This document shows positions 43,870 to 51,890 of a stretch of 64,000 bases of DNA, one piece after another. Within the stretch, counting starts at the first letter, position 1; each line of letters opens with the position of its first letter. The notes under the pieces are model-generated. The model made no database searches. It was not told the DNA's origin and was given only the letters and a program-made list of their open reading frames with translations. The stretch covers positions 1 to 64,000 of the forward strand of contig CAJUAA010000011.1 in NCBI GenBank assembly GCA_910584205.1, written 5' to 3'. Made by a program: the position numbers and the translations under genes. This DNA is from an uncultured Lachnospiraceae bacterium. GTDB lineage: Bacteria; Bacillota; Clostridia; Lachnospirales; Lachnospiraceae.

Positions 43870-44400
43870 ATGAATAACATAGAGAATACGTATATAAACT
43901 ATGACGAACTGATTTCTACAATAGGTAAAGAAGTAATTGAAAGCCGTATTGAGCAGATCAGTCAGGAAATGCTGGATTTTCTGGAAGTGAATGAGCTGGA
44001 AGAAACCGCTTATATTCACCATATGGCATTAACATATGCAGTTATGGATTATTTTTCGGATATTCAGAGGCTGAAAGATTATCAGCAGATTGAACATGTA
44101 AATGAGATTAAGATAAAAGCGTATGAGACATTCTGGCTGCTGAAAAGGAAGCCTCTTCAATTGATCGGACAGATCGAAGACGACCGGCTGCTTTATGTGA
44201 ATGAAAAGTTTTTATTGACAAGGCTGACCAGTTTTATGCTTGGGGATCATATAAACATGCCGATTATAGGCGATAAGAGTATTGCCTTTAAAAATTTTCT
44301 GGATACATTATATTATTATTTAAAGTTCAGAAGATGCGACGCGCAGTCACTTGAACTGATGCTGCTGGCTTTTAAAGCAGGCCAGATCGTGTTTGCGTAA
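43870..44400 (+). CDS. Unknown 176-residue protein in the RelA/SpoT-like module
   Basis: I do not recognise this protein. It starts at 43870 after GGAAGTGAATGTT and is mostly helical and acidic, with no signal peptide, TM segment or catalytic motif visible. The stretch IHHMALTYAVMDYFSDIQRL contains a His pair and Asp residues but no HD-domain pattern that I can confirm. It is the last gene of the unit and is followed by a terminator. The order XRE regulator, alarmone-synthetase relative and unknown protein suggests a stress or toxin-type module. Confidence 0.72.
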   Translation: MNNIENTYINYDELISTIGKEVIESRIEQISQEMLDFLEVNELEETAYIHHMALTYAVMDYFSDIQRLKDYQQIEHVNEIKIKAYETFWLLKRKPLQLIGQIEDDRLLYVNEKFLLTRLTSFMLGDHINMPIIGDKSIAFKNFLDTLYYYLKFRRCDAQSLELMLLAFKAGQIVFA

Positions 44401-44430
44401 GAACAGACCATAAGAACAGACAGGGCAGAG

Positions 44431-44453
44431 GGCAGCCGAAAGGCTGCCTTTTT
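44431..44453 (+). terminator. Terminator after the RelA/SpoT-like module
   Basis: GGCAGCC (44431-44437), loop GAAA, GGCTGCC (44442-44448), then TTTTT. A compact strong terminator. Confidence 0.9.
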
Positions 44454-44504
44454 CGACGGTATCTTTGCATCCATAAAAGCGTTTGCCGCGCTTTGGATAT
44501 TCCA

Positions 44505-44525
44505 GTTATAGATTCAATCTATAAC
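44505..44525. promoter_or_regulatory. Palindrome upstream of metY
   Basis: GTTATAGATT and AATCTATAAC form a perfect 10-bp inverted repeat around one C. A run of eight T follows a few bases later, so it could be an operator for a sulfur-responsive regulator or part of a weak terminator. It lies about 90 nt before the metY start. No SAM riboswitch or T-box was recognised in this 216-nt gap. Confidence 0.5.
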
Positions 44526-44616
44526 CGGGTATTTTTTTTGCGTATTAGACAAAGAAAACCTACTATGATAGTATGTTTACAGAAATTCAGAAAACAAAAA
44601 TTTGGAGGAAATAAAA

Positions 44617-45927
44617 ATGACAGAGAAAAATATCAGAGATTCCAGAAACTGGGCGTTTGAGACCAGACAGTTACATATCGGACAGGAGCAGGCGGATCCG
44701 GTTACGGATGCAAGAGCGGTCCCGATCTATGCAACCACATCCTATGTATTCCATGATTCGCAGCATGCGGCGGACCGTTTCGGCTTGAAGGACGCAGGAA
44801 ATATCTACGGCAGGCTGACGAATCCCACGCAGGACATTTTCGAGCAGAGGATCGCGTCTTTGGAGGGCGGCGTGGCGGCGCTGGCAGTGGCTTCCGGCGC
44901 GGCGGCCATCTCCTACACGTTCCAGACGCTGGCAAAATCAGGAGAACATATCGTGGCATCGAAGACCATCTACGGCGGAACTTATAATCTGCTGGCCCAT
45001 ACGCTGCCGCAGACGAACGGAGTGACGACAACCTTTGTGGACCCGCAGGTGGAAGGTTCCTTTGAGGCGGCGATCCGGGAGAATACAAAAGCGATCTTTG
45101 TGGAGACGCTGGGCAATCCCAACTCAAACCTGGCGGATCTGGAAGAACTGGCAAAGGTCGCTCACCGGCATCAGATCCCGCTGGTAGTGGACTCTACCTT
45201 TGCGACGCCCTGTCTGGTGCGGCCCATCGAGTACGGCGCGGACATTGTAGTCCACTCGGCCACCAAATTTATCGGCGGCCACGGAACAGCCATCGGCGGC
45301 GTGATCGTTGACAGCGGTAAGTTTGACTGGAAAGCGTCCGGAAACTATCCGTGGATCTCGGAACCCAACCCCAGCTATCATGGAGTGTCTTTTGCTGACG
45401 CGGTGGGTGCGGCCGCTTTTGTGACCTATATCCGTGCGGTCCTGCTGCGGGATACCGGAGCGACACTTTCTCCGTTCCATGCATTCCTCTTCCTGCAGGG
45501 GCTGGAGACCCTGTCCCTTCGCGTAGAGCGCCATGTGAGCAATGCGCTGAAGATCGTGAAATATTTATCAGAGCATCCCCAGGTGGAAGCGGTCCATCAT
45601 CCGTCGTTGGAGAGCGAGCCAAGCCATGGACTGTATCAAAAATATCTGCCGAACGGAGGCGGTTCGATCTTTACCTTCGAGATCAGAGGAGACGCGAAGA
45701 CTGCCCAGACTTTTATCGACCATCTGGCGATCTTCTCCCTGCTGGCCAATGTGGCGGACGTCAAATCTCTCGTCATCCATCCGGCGACCACCACTCACAG
45801 CCAGTGCACGGAGGAAGAACTGCTGGATCAGGGCATCCGGCCGAATACCATCCGTCTTTCCATCGGCATTGAGAAAGCGGAGGATCTGATCGCGGCTCTG
45901 GATGCGGCGTTTGAGGCGGTGAAATAA
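44617..45927 (+). CDS. metY: O-acetylhomoserine sulfhydrylase
   Basis: The 436-residue PLP enzyme of the Cys/Met metabolism family makes homocysteine from O-acetylhomoserine and sulfide. The start ATG follows TTGGAGGAAATAAAA. The PLP Lys is in VVHSATKFIGGHGTAIGG, with the Asp that holds the ring in VVDSTFATP. SYVFHDSQHAADRFGLKDAG at the N-terminus and VKSLVIHPATTTHSQ near the C-terminus are typical of this longer subgroup. It is monocistronic, with a palindrome upstream and a terminator downstream. Confidence 0.93.
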   Translation: MTEKNIRDSRNWAFETRQLHIGQEQADPVTDARAVPIYATTSYVFHDSQHAADRFGLKDAGNIYGRLTNPTQDIFEQRIASLEGGVAALAVASGAAAISYTFQTLAKSGEHIVASKTIYGGTYNLLAHTLPQTNGVTTTFVDPQVEGSFEAAIRENTKAIFVETLGNPNSNLADLEELAKVAHRHQIPLVVDSTFATPCLVRPIEYGADIVVHSATKFIGGHGTAIGGVIVDSGKFDWKASGNYPWISEPNPSYHGVSFADAVGAAAFVTYIRAVLLRDTGATLSPFHAFLFLQGLETLSLRVERHVSNALKIVKYLSEHPQVEAVHHPSLESEPSHGLYQKYLPNGGGSIFTFEIRGDAKTAQTFIDHLAIFSLLANVADVKSLVIHPATTTHSQCTEEELLDQGIRPNTIRLSIGIEKAEDLIAALDAAFEAVK

Positions 45928-45942
45928 GTACAGGAAAACAGG

Positions 45943-45974
45943 ACAGCCGGCACGGTAGAAACCGCGCCGGCTGT
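45943..45974 (+). terminator. Terminator after metY
   Basis: ACAGCCGGC (45943-45951) pairs with GCCGGCTGT (45966-45974), with an inner CGGT/ACCG stem across an A/C mismatch, followed by TTTCC. An inexact T-tract makes it moderately strong. Confidence 0.75.
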
Positions 45975-46110
45975 TTTCCGGGGCGGCAGTACCGCCTGTC
46001 TGCTGTTGATTTCGCCCACGGTCTTTTCTGCGTCTTTTCTTTGACTTTTTATCTGCAAAATGATATAACAATTAGAGATGAAATTTATAACAAATGAAAG
46101 GCGAAGGAAG

Positions 46111-46830
46111 ATGTTTAAATATGAGATCATAGCGGAGGAGATTCAGAAGAAAATTCAGTCCGGGGAATATCCGGCGGATGAGAAACTGCCGCAGGAGATG
46201 GAGCTGTGCAGGCAGTATGACGCTTCGAGGATCACGATCCGGGAAGCGCTGGATCTTCTGGTAAACAGGGGTCTGATCACCAGGCGGCGCGGTGCGGGAA
46301 CCTATGTAAAAGCCATCGCGGGAGAGGCGTCGGATTCGGAGAAATTTGCCAGATCCCAGCAGTTTGGGGGCTTTACCAGCGACATGAAGGGAAGAGAAGT
46401 GAGCACGGAGCTGCATGAACTTTCCCTGCTGCGGGCGCCGCGGCATGTGGCGGAGCGGCTTCAGGTTCCGGAGACGGCGTTTGTCTGTTATATCTGCAGG
46501 ACCCGTAAGGTGGATCAGAAACCATATGTGGTGGAATATACGTATATGCCCACGGATTTTATCACCGGGATCACAGAGGATGTGGTGAAAGGTTCCATCT
46601 ACGGCTACATCGAGCATACGCTGAAGCTGAAGATCAAGAGCGCGCATCGGACGGTCCGGGCGGATATGCCGACCGCTCAGGAGCGGGAATGGCTGGAGAT
46701 CGGGCAGGACGCCATGCCGATTCTGGAGGTGGAGCAGACCGGGTACCTGGATGACGGCAGGATCTTTGAGTATTCCACGGCACGTCACCGGGCGGACTGC
46801 TTTGAACTGCATACGGTCAGTATCCACTGA
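46111..46830 (+). CDS. GntR-family (HutC/UTRA) transcriptional regulator
   Basis: 239 residues with a GntR winged helix (LPQEMELCRQYDASRITIRE, LVNRGLITRRRGAGTYV) and a C-terminal UTRA ligand domain of the type that binds sugar phosphates. The start follows GAAGGAAG. It is directly upstream of the GH1 glycosidase and ROK kinase genes, with a terminator and a separate promoter between, so it probably represses that beta-glucoside unit. Confidence 0.92.
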   Translation: MFKYEIIAEEIQKKIQSGEYPADEKLPQEMELCRQYDASRITIREALDLLVNRGLITRRRGAGTYVKAIAGEASDSEKFARSQQFGGFTSDMKGREVSTELHELSLLRAPRHVAERLQVPETAFVCYICRTRKVDQKPYVVEYTYMPTDFITGITEDVVKGSIYGYIEHTLKLKIKSAHRTVRADMPTAQEREWLEIGQDAMPILEVEQTGYLDDGRIFEYSTARHRADCFELHTVSIH

Positions 46831-46868
46831 ACAGGCAGGTTGTCAGAATATCGTATGATTCTATACAG

Positions 46869-46927
46869 AACGAAGGACCGCGGCGCGGCAGATTGCATAT
46901 CTGCCGCGCCACAGTCCTTCGTTTTTT
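46869..46927 (+). terminator. Terminator after the GntR gene
   Basis: A long hairpin: AACGAAGGAC (46869-46878) with GTCCTTCGTT (46914-46923) and inside it GGCGCGGCAGAT (46882-46893) with ATCTGCCGCGCC (46899-46910), followed by TTTT. Strong terminator. Confidence 0.92.
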
Positions 46928-46981
46928 GGTGAATTTATATGTTTTTTGAAAAAATCAGCTGAAAAAATCAGAAAAAAGGTA

Positions 46982-47046
46982 TTGACAAATCTTTAAGTTA
47001 TAATATAATAAAAATATGTTATGACAAATAATAATAAATACATAAC
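46982..47046 (+). promoter_or_regulatory. Promoter and probable operator of the GH1-ROK unit
   Basis: TTGACA (46982-46987), a 16-nt spacer and TATAAT (47004-47009) give a strong promoter. Downstream an inverted repeat GTTATG (47018-47023)/CATAAC (47041-47046) covers the start of transcription. TTATGACAAAT (47020-47030) resembles TTATAACAAAT at 46086-46096 upstream of the GntR gene, so the same regulator may bind both. Confidence 0.6.
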
Positions 47047-47116
47047 AAAGTTGCTTTCCAGTTTTGGCAGAGGAGTGCAGAAAGCCGGGGCGGAAGGAAA
47101 AGAGAAGGGAGAATAT

Positions 47117-48505
47117 ATGAAATTACCGGATCATTTTTTTATGGGTGCGGCCATGTCCGGTCCGCAGACCGAAGGGGCGTATAAGACCGGCGGAAAGCTG
47201 GAGAATCTCTGGGATATCTGGTCGGACGCGTCGATTTCTGATTTTTACAACAAGGTCGGTAGCTATGTGGGGAACAATTTTTATGAGAAATACGAGGAGG
47301 ATATCCGGCTTCTGAAAAGTCTGGGTCTGGATTCCTTCCGGACATCCATCCAGTGGAGCCGGCTTCTGAACGAGCACGAAGAGCTGAATCCGGAAGGGGC
47401 AGATTTCTATCACAGGGTATGCGCCTGCGCAAAGGAGAATCAGATCGAGCTGTTTATGAATCTGTATCATTTCGACATGCCGGCGTATCTGTTCCGAAAG
47501 GGCGGATGGGAGAACCGGGAAGTGGTGGAAGCCTATGCCGTCTATGCGGAGAAGGCGTTCCGGGAATTCGGAAAAGAGATCAGGTACTGGTTTACTTTCA
47601 ATGAAGCGATCGTGGAGCCGGATCAGAGATATCGAAGCGGGATCTGGTATCCGTTTGTAAAGGACGCAAAGCGGGGCATGAAGGTGCAGTACCATATTTC
47701 GCTGGCGCACAGTCTGGCGGTACGGGAGTTCCGGAAAGCGAAGGAGGAAGGATATCTCCTGCCGGATGCGCAGATCGGGCTGATCAACTGTTTTGCGCCG
47801 CCCTACACCAGAGAAAACCCGACGCCGGAGGATCTGGAGGCGCTCCGCATGGAAGACGGACTGAACAACCGCTGGTGGCTGGACCTGGTGACGAAGGGAG
47901 AGCTGCCAAAAGACGTGCTGGATACGCTTAAGGCGTGCGGCCTGGCGCCGGAGGTCCGTCCGGGAGACGAGGAGATTCTGCGCTGCGGCGTCGTGGACTG
48001 GCTGGGCTTTAATTATTATCATCCGTCCCGGATTCAGGCGCCGAAGGAGAAGACGGACGAGAACGGCTATCTGAAATTTTCCGATCCGTATGTATGGCCG
48101 GAAGCGAAGATGAACATCTACCGGGGCTGGGAGATCTATCCGAAGGGAATCTATGATTTTGGTATGAAAATGAAACACGAATATCCGGATTTGAAGTTTT
48201 TTATCTCGGAAAACGGTATGGGCGTGGAACACGAGGACCGGTTCCGCGACGCTTCCGGAGAGATTCAGGACGACTACCGGATCGAGTTTGTACAGGAACA
48301 TCTGGAATGGATTCTGAAAGCAGTCCGGGACGGGGCGCGGTGCATGGGTTACCATTACTGGGGTCTGATCGACAACTGGTCCTGGAATAACGCTTATAAA
48401 AACCGCTACGGAATGATTGAGGTGGATCTGATGGACAATTATCGGAGAAAACTCAAGAAATCCGCAAAGTGGATGCAGGAGGTGATACGTTCGGGGGAAC
48501 TGTAA
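47117..48505 (+). CDS. Glycoside hydrolase family 1 beta-glucosidase or 6-phospho-beta-glucosidase
   Basis: This 462-residue retaining glycosidase has a TIM barrel fold; the start is set by GAAGGGAGAATAT. The acid/base Glu is in WFTFNEAIVEP and the nucleophile Glu in FFISENGMGVE. Near the C-terminus WSWNNAYKNRYGMIEVD has Ser, Lys and Tyr at positions used to hold a 6-phosphate, which favours phospho-beta-glucosides, although no PTS gene is adjacent. It lacks a signal peptide, so it works on imported sugar. The GntR regulator precedes it and the ROK kinase follows 61 nt later. Confidence 0.93.
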   Translation: MKLPDHFFMGAAMSGPQTEGAYKTGGKLENLWDIWSDASISDFYNKVGSYVGNNFYEKYEEDIRLLKSLGLDSFRTSIQWSRLLNEHEELNPEGADFYHRVCACAKENQIELFMNLYHFDMPAYLFRKGGWENREVVEAYAVYAEKAFREFGKEIRYWFTFNEAIVEPDQRYRSGIWYPFVKDAKRGMKVQYHISLAHSLAVREFRKAKEEGYLLPDAQIGLINCFAPPYTRENPTPEDLEALRMEDGLNNRWWLDLVTKGELPKDVLDTLKACGLAPEVRPGDEEILRCGVVDWLGFNYYHPSRIQAPKEKTDENGYLKFSDPYVWPEAKMNIYRGWEIYPKGIYDFGMKMKHEYPDLKFFISENGMGVEHEDRFRDASGEIQDDYRIEFVQEHLEWILKAVRDGARCMGYHYWGLIDNWSWNNAYKNRYGMIEVDLMDNYRRKLKKSAKWMQEVIRSGEL

Positions 48506-48566
48506 GACGGGGTTGGTTTATCCAATCTGCAACCAGTAAAAGAATGAAATAAGGAGGAAAAACAAA

Positions 48567-49697
48567 GTGGACAAACTGAATCTGGACGGGAAAGTCATGA
48601 AGAAGATGGGCGGAAACGTATCAAAAGCTTCTTTTGCCAGTATTCTGATGCTGGACGGGGAAGGGACGATTACCAGCGGCGGGGAAACCGTTGCGTTCCG
48701 GAAGGGGGACAGCTTCTTTCTGTCGGCGGACAGCGGAGACTATATCGTGGAGGGCTCCTGCGACGCGCTGATTACCACCATACGGGAGAAAGCGGCTCCG
48801 GTCCGGATCGGGATTGACATCGGCGTGAATGAGACCCGGATCGGCCTGGTGGACATCCATCAGAAGCTGCTGGCCTGCGAAATAATCAGGACCGGCGCGG
48901 ACCGTCCGGCCGAAGAGGTGATCCGGGAGATCGGGCAGCGGACCCTTGCGCTTCTGGAAACACACGGAATTCCTGTGGACCAGTGCGTATGTGCCGGCAT
49001 CAGCGTGCCGGGTACCGTGGACCAGAGAAAGGGCGTGGTGTGCTATTCCAACAATATCCGCTGGAAGCAGGTGGAGGTGGCAAAGCAGATCAGCGAATAT
49101 CTGCCGCTTCCCATACACGTGGCCAACGACGCGGACTGCGCGGCGCTGGGCGAGGCGACCGCGGGCGCCGGAAGGGAATATCAGGATGTGGTCATGCTCA
49201 CGCTGGGAGTAGGCGTCGGCGGCGGAGTCATTCTGGACGGGGAGATCTGCGCCGGCCGGAATATCGGCGGCAATGAGCTGGGCCATATGGTCATCGTGGA
49301 AGACGGGGAAACCTGTACCTGCGGAAGACACGGATGCCTGGAGGCGTATGTGTCCGTAAGGGCGCTGGTCCGGGATACAGAGAGAGTGACCGGACAGGAG
49401 ATGACGCCCGAAGAGATCTTTGCACAGGCAGAGGCCGGCAATGCGGAACTGAAAGAGCTGATCCGCAAATATACCGGAAGACTTGGAACCGGACTTGTGA
49501 ATGTGGTAAATATTTTCCGGCCCCAGCTGGTCCTTCTGGGCGGAGAACTCTCGGCGCAGATGGAGCCGCTGCTTCCCTCCCTTCAGAGCATGCTGAAGGA
49601 AGGATGCTTCGGCGGAGCGGACAGCGAGTATCCGGATATTAAGATTGCGGCGCTGGGGAATGACGCCGGTGTGATCGGAGCAGCCAGCCTGACGTAG
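48567..49697 (+). CDS. ROK-family sugar kinase fused to a mannose-6-phosphate-isomerase-like cupin
   Basis: A GTG start 9 nt after AAGGAGG gives 376 residues. Residues 1-75 (ILMLDGEGTITSGGETVAFR, KGDSFFLSADSGDYIVEGSC) match the C-terminal jelly roll of type I phosphomannose isomerase. Residues 78-376 are a ROK kinase: GIDIGVNETRIGLVD (a variant of the DxGGT ATP loop), catalytic Asp in VANDADCAALGEA, GVGVGGGVILDG and the zinc set CTCGRHGCLEAYV. The isomerase's metal-binding catalytic part is absent. The product probably phosphorylates the hexose released by the GH1 enzyme, or is a regulator-like ROK. The fusion could be a deletion product. Confidence 0.85.
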   Translation: MDKLNLDGKVMKKMGGNVSKASFASILMLDGEGTITSGGETVAFRKGDSFFLSADSGDYIVEGSCDALITTIREKAAPVRIGIDIGVNETRIGLVDIHQKLLACEIIRTGADRPAEEVIREIGQRTLALLETHGIPVDQCVCAGISVPGTVDQRKGVVCYSNNIRWKQVEVAKQISEYLPLPIHVANDADCAALGEATAGAGREYQDVVMLTLGVGVGGGVILDGEICAGRNIGGNELGHMVIVEDGETCTCGRHGCLEAYVSVRALVRDTERVTGQEMTPEEIFAQAEAGNAELKELIRKYTGRLGTGLVNVVNIFRPQLVLLGGELSAQMEPLLPSLQSMLKEGCFGGADSEYPDIKIAALGNDAGVIGAASLT

Positions 49698-49760
49698 CCT
49701 TGTTCTTAAAAAACCGGGTAGCTTTTGGAAAAGGCGAATAGAACATATGTTCAATTTCCC

Positions 49761-50423
49761 TTATGTATCAGAGCACTTCAGAAGACGGAGCAGAATATGG
49801 ACCAGTCGTTCGCTGTGGGGCAGGAACACGCCGGCTACCGGCCCCACCAGAAAGGCGCTGATAAGCGTTCCGACTCCGACGGCTCCGCCCATGAGAAAGC
49901 CCATGGAGACAAAACAGACGTCCACCAGAATTCGGACCGGTCCGAACGGTTTTGCAAGGCGGTCGCTTAAGACGATGGCCACCAGATCGTTGGGACCGGT
50001 GCCCGCGTCGGATTTGATGACGATGGTCATGCCGAAGGCAAGGATCACGCAGCCCAGCGCCAGCGTCAGAAGGCGCAGGACAAAGGGATTGCCCGGATGG
50101 ACCCAGTGCTCCAGCAGGCGTGTGAACACATCGATGATGGGTCCGCCGGCGATCATGCAGACCAGAGTACCGGCTTTGACGTAGCTTCGGTCGGTCACAA
50201 GCAGGATCAGCATGATGAGGATGCTGACGGCGGCGTGGGTGCCGCCGTGGGTCAGCACCGGAATCAGGCGTCCCAGCGTCCGGAAGATTCCCTGAATAAA
50301 GACGTTAAAAGGATCGGCGCCCAGGTCCGTCAGAAGGAACAGGGTCACGCCCAGGTGGGCGATAATCAGTCCGATGAATAAAAGCAGCAGCCGCGCGGTA
50401 TATTCTTTCGCATTTCGTTTCAT
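49761..50423 (-). CDS. YczE/YitT-family integral membrane protein
   Basis: 220 residues with five or six hydrophobic helices and the family segments FLLTDLGADPFNVFIQGIF and KSDAGTGPNDLVAIVLSDRL, a repeated GxGPxD/N pattern. Function of the family is not known; a transporter-like role is assumed. The start is preceded by GAGGGAATTACA. It is followed by no clear terminator before the convergent ROK gene (63-nt gap). Confidence 0.85.
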   Translation of the reverse strand: MKRNAKEYTARLLLLFIGLIIAHLGVTLFLLTDLGADPFNVFIQGIFRTLGRLIPVLTHGGTHAAVSILIMLILLVTDRSYVKAGTLVCMIAGGPIIDVFTRLLEHWVHPGNPFVLRLLTLALGCVILAFGMTIVIKSDAGTGPNDLVAIVLSDRLAKPFGPVRILVDVCFVSMGFLMGGAVGVGTLISAFLVGPVAGVFLPHSERLVHILLRLLKCSDT

Positions 50424-50459
50424 TGTAATTCCCTCATTTCATCTGCGTCGGGTCCGGAT

Positions 50460-51077
50460 TTACGACGTGATTTTTTCAAAATCGGAAGCCGGATGTTTAC
50501 ACAGAGGACAGATAAAATCCTCCGGCAGATCGTCGCCTTCATAGAGATAACCGCAGACGCTGCAGCGCCATGCCGATTTCTGACCGGAAGCCGAAGGCTC
50601 CGGCGCAGGTTTGATGGAAGACTGGTAGTAAGCGTACGTTGCGGACGGGACGTTGGACAGGACTTCCATGTCGTTTACGGAAGCGAGGAACATGGTGTGA
50701 CTCCCCAGATCGACCGCCTGTTCAACCGCGGCGCTGATGTAGCTGTTGGTTCCCGCCGTAATATAATACAGGCCGTTTGCGCTGCGTGCGCAGTCCGTGT
50801 AACCGGAAAATTTATCCGTGCTGCGGCCCGACTGAAAACCGAAATGCCGGAACGTCTCAAAGACGGCTTCTTCGCTGAGCACCGATACGTTGAAAAGGCC
50901 GCTCCGGGCGACCAGATCATGGGTGAAATTTGCCTTGTTCACCGTAATGCTGATCCGGTTGGGGCTGCTGGTCACCTGGCCGGCTGTATTGATGATGCAG
51001 CCGCTCTCTGTTCCCTCAGAGGCCGAGGTGAGGACGAACAGTCCGTAGGTCAGTTTGTACATTGCTTTCTTATCCAT
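50460..51077 (-). CDS. Flavin reductase-rubredoxin fusion (high-molecular-weight rubredoxin type)
   Basis: 205 residues, start after AAAGGGGGTATCTCT. Residues 1-150 are an FMN-binding flavin reductase-like split barrel (LTYGLFVLTSASEGTESGCI). Residues about 168-205 are a rubredoxin with the iron Cys pairs CSVCGYLYEGDD and CPLCKHPA. Known proteins of this build in anaerobic Clostridia pass electrons from NAD(P)H or flavin to flavodiiron proteins for O2 or NO removal. No flavodiiron gene is in the window, so the partner is elsewhere. Confidence 0.93.
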   Translation of the reverse strand: MDKKAMYKLTYGLFVLTSASEGTESGCIINTAGQVTSSPNRISITVNKANFTHDLVARSGLFNVSVLSEEAVFETFRHFGFQSGRSTDKFSGYTDCARSANGLYYITAGTNSYISAAVEQAVDLGSHTMFLASVNDMEVLSNVPSATYAYYQSSIKPAPEPSASGQKSAWRCSVCGYLYEGDDLPEDFICPLCKHPASDFEKITS

Positions 51078-51330
51078 AGAGATACCCCCTTTATCATGGT
51101 AATATGCTGTTCCAGAATGAAGAAACAGACATGCTTTTATTATAATCGTTCTGTACCTTTCCTGTCTACTTTTATCGAAAAAACAGATGTGCTGTTCCGG
51201 AGTGAAAGAGACCTTGCGCTTCTCTTCAGGGAAACGTATAATAAAACCAGATCCGGTATCTGCCGGGAAAGGCAGTCCTCCCAGGCATCGCCGGATCCGG
51301 GAAAGAAAGACAGAAGGAGACAAGGGGAAA

Positions 51331-51690
51331 ATGATATTATACAGGCCCGTAGGAACAGAAGAACTGAAGCTTATAGAAAAAAGCGGTTATCTGAGATATC
51401 CGCCAAGACTGCCGGAACAGCCGATATTTTATCCTGTGCTGAATGAAAGATATGCGGCGGAAATAGCAGGGCGGTGGAATGTAACATACAACAGCGACCA
51501 TAAAGGATATGTGACGAGGTTTGAGATTGATGACGCGTATGTGCAGCAGTTTGAGGTTCAGACGGTCGGTGCGGAATACCATCAGGAGCTGTGGGTTCCG
51601 GCGGAGGAACTGGAAACCTTTAACGACCATATCATTGGGAAGATCGAGGTCATCCGTCGTTTCCCGGGGAATGAGAGCCGTTCGGACTGA
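51331..51690 (+). CDS. Small 'ADP-ribosylation/crystallin J1'-type protein
   Basis: 119 residues starting MILYRPVGTEELKLIEKSGY after ACAAGGGGAAA. Sequences of this kind (RLPEQPIFYPVLNERYA, QELWVPAEELETFNDHIIGK) are common in Firmicutes and are often labelled ADP-ribosylation/crystallin J1 in databases. No ADP-ribosyltransferase or hydrolase active site is evident to me, so the label should be taken as a family name only. It has its own terminator at 51767-51795. Confidence 0.82.
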   Translation: MILYRPVGTEELKLIEKSGYLRYPPRLPEQPIFYPVLNERYAAEIAGRWNVTYNSDHKGYVTRFEIDDAYVQQFEVQTVGAEYHQELWVPAEELETFNDHIIGKIEVIRRFPGNESRSD

Positions 51691-51766
51691 CCTGGATTCC
51701 TGCCCGGTACGCCGAATGGCGGTGCCATTCAATGGATACACAATTTCAAAACGGGAACCATACATC

Positions 51767-51795
51767 TGTGCCGGGACATGCCGGCACATTTTTTT
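51767..51795 (+). terminator. Terminator after the 119-residue protein gene
   Basis: TGTGCCGG (51767-51774), 6-nt loop, CCGGCACA (51781-51788), then seven T. Strong rho-independent terminator. Confidence 0.92.
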
Positions 51796-51890
51796 ATTTT
51801 CCTGCATCGAAATGCGCATCAGGACGATCTAATAGGTGTAAACAGACAGACGGGACCCCCGGCCGGGCTTCCAGATGGAGGATGAAGGAT

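Noticed and set aside
42466..44400. A prophage or integrative element.
   Set aside because: No integrase, attachment-site repeats, tRNA or structural genes are seen around the AT-richer block.
44454..44616. A SAM riboswitch or T-box upstream of metY.
   Set aside because: No conserved riboswitch core or T-box sequence could be recognised in the gap, only a simple palindrome.
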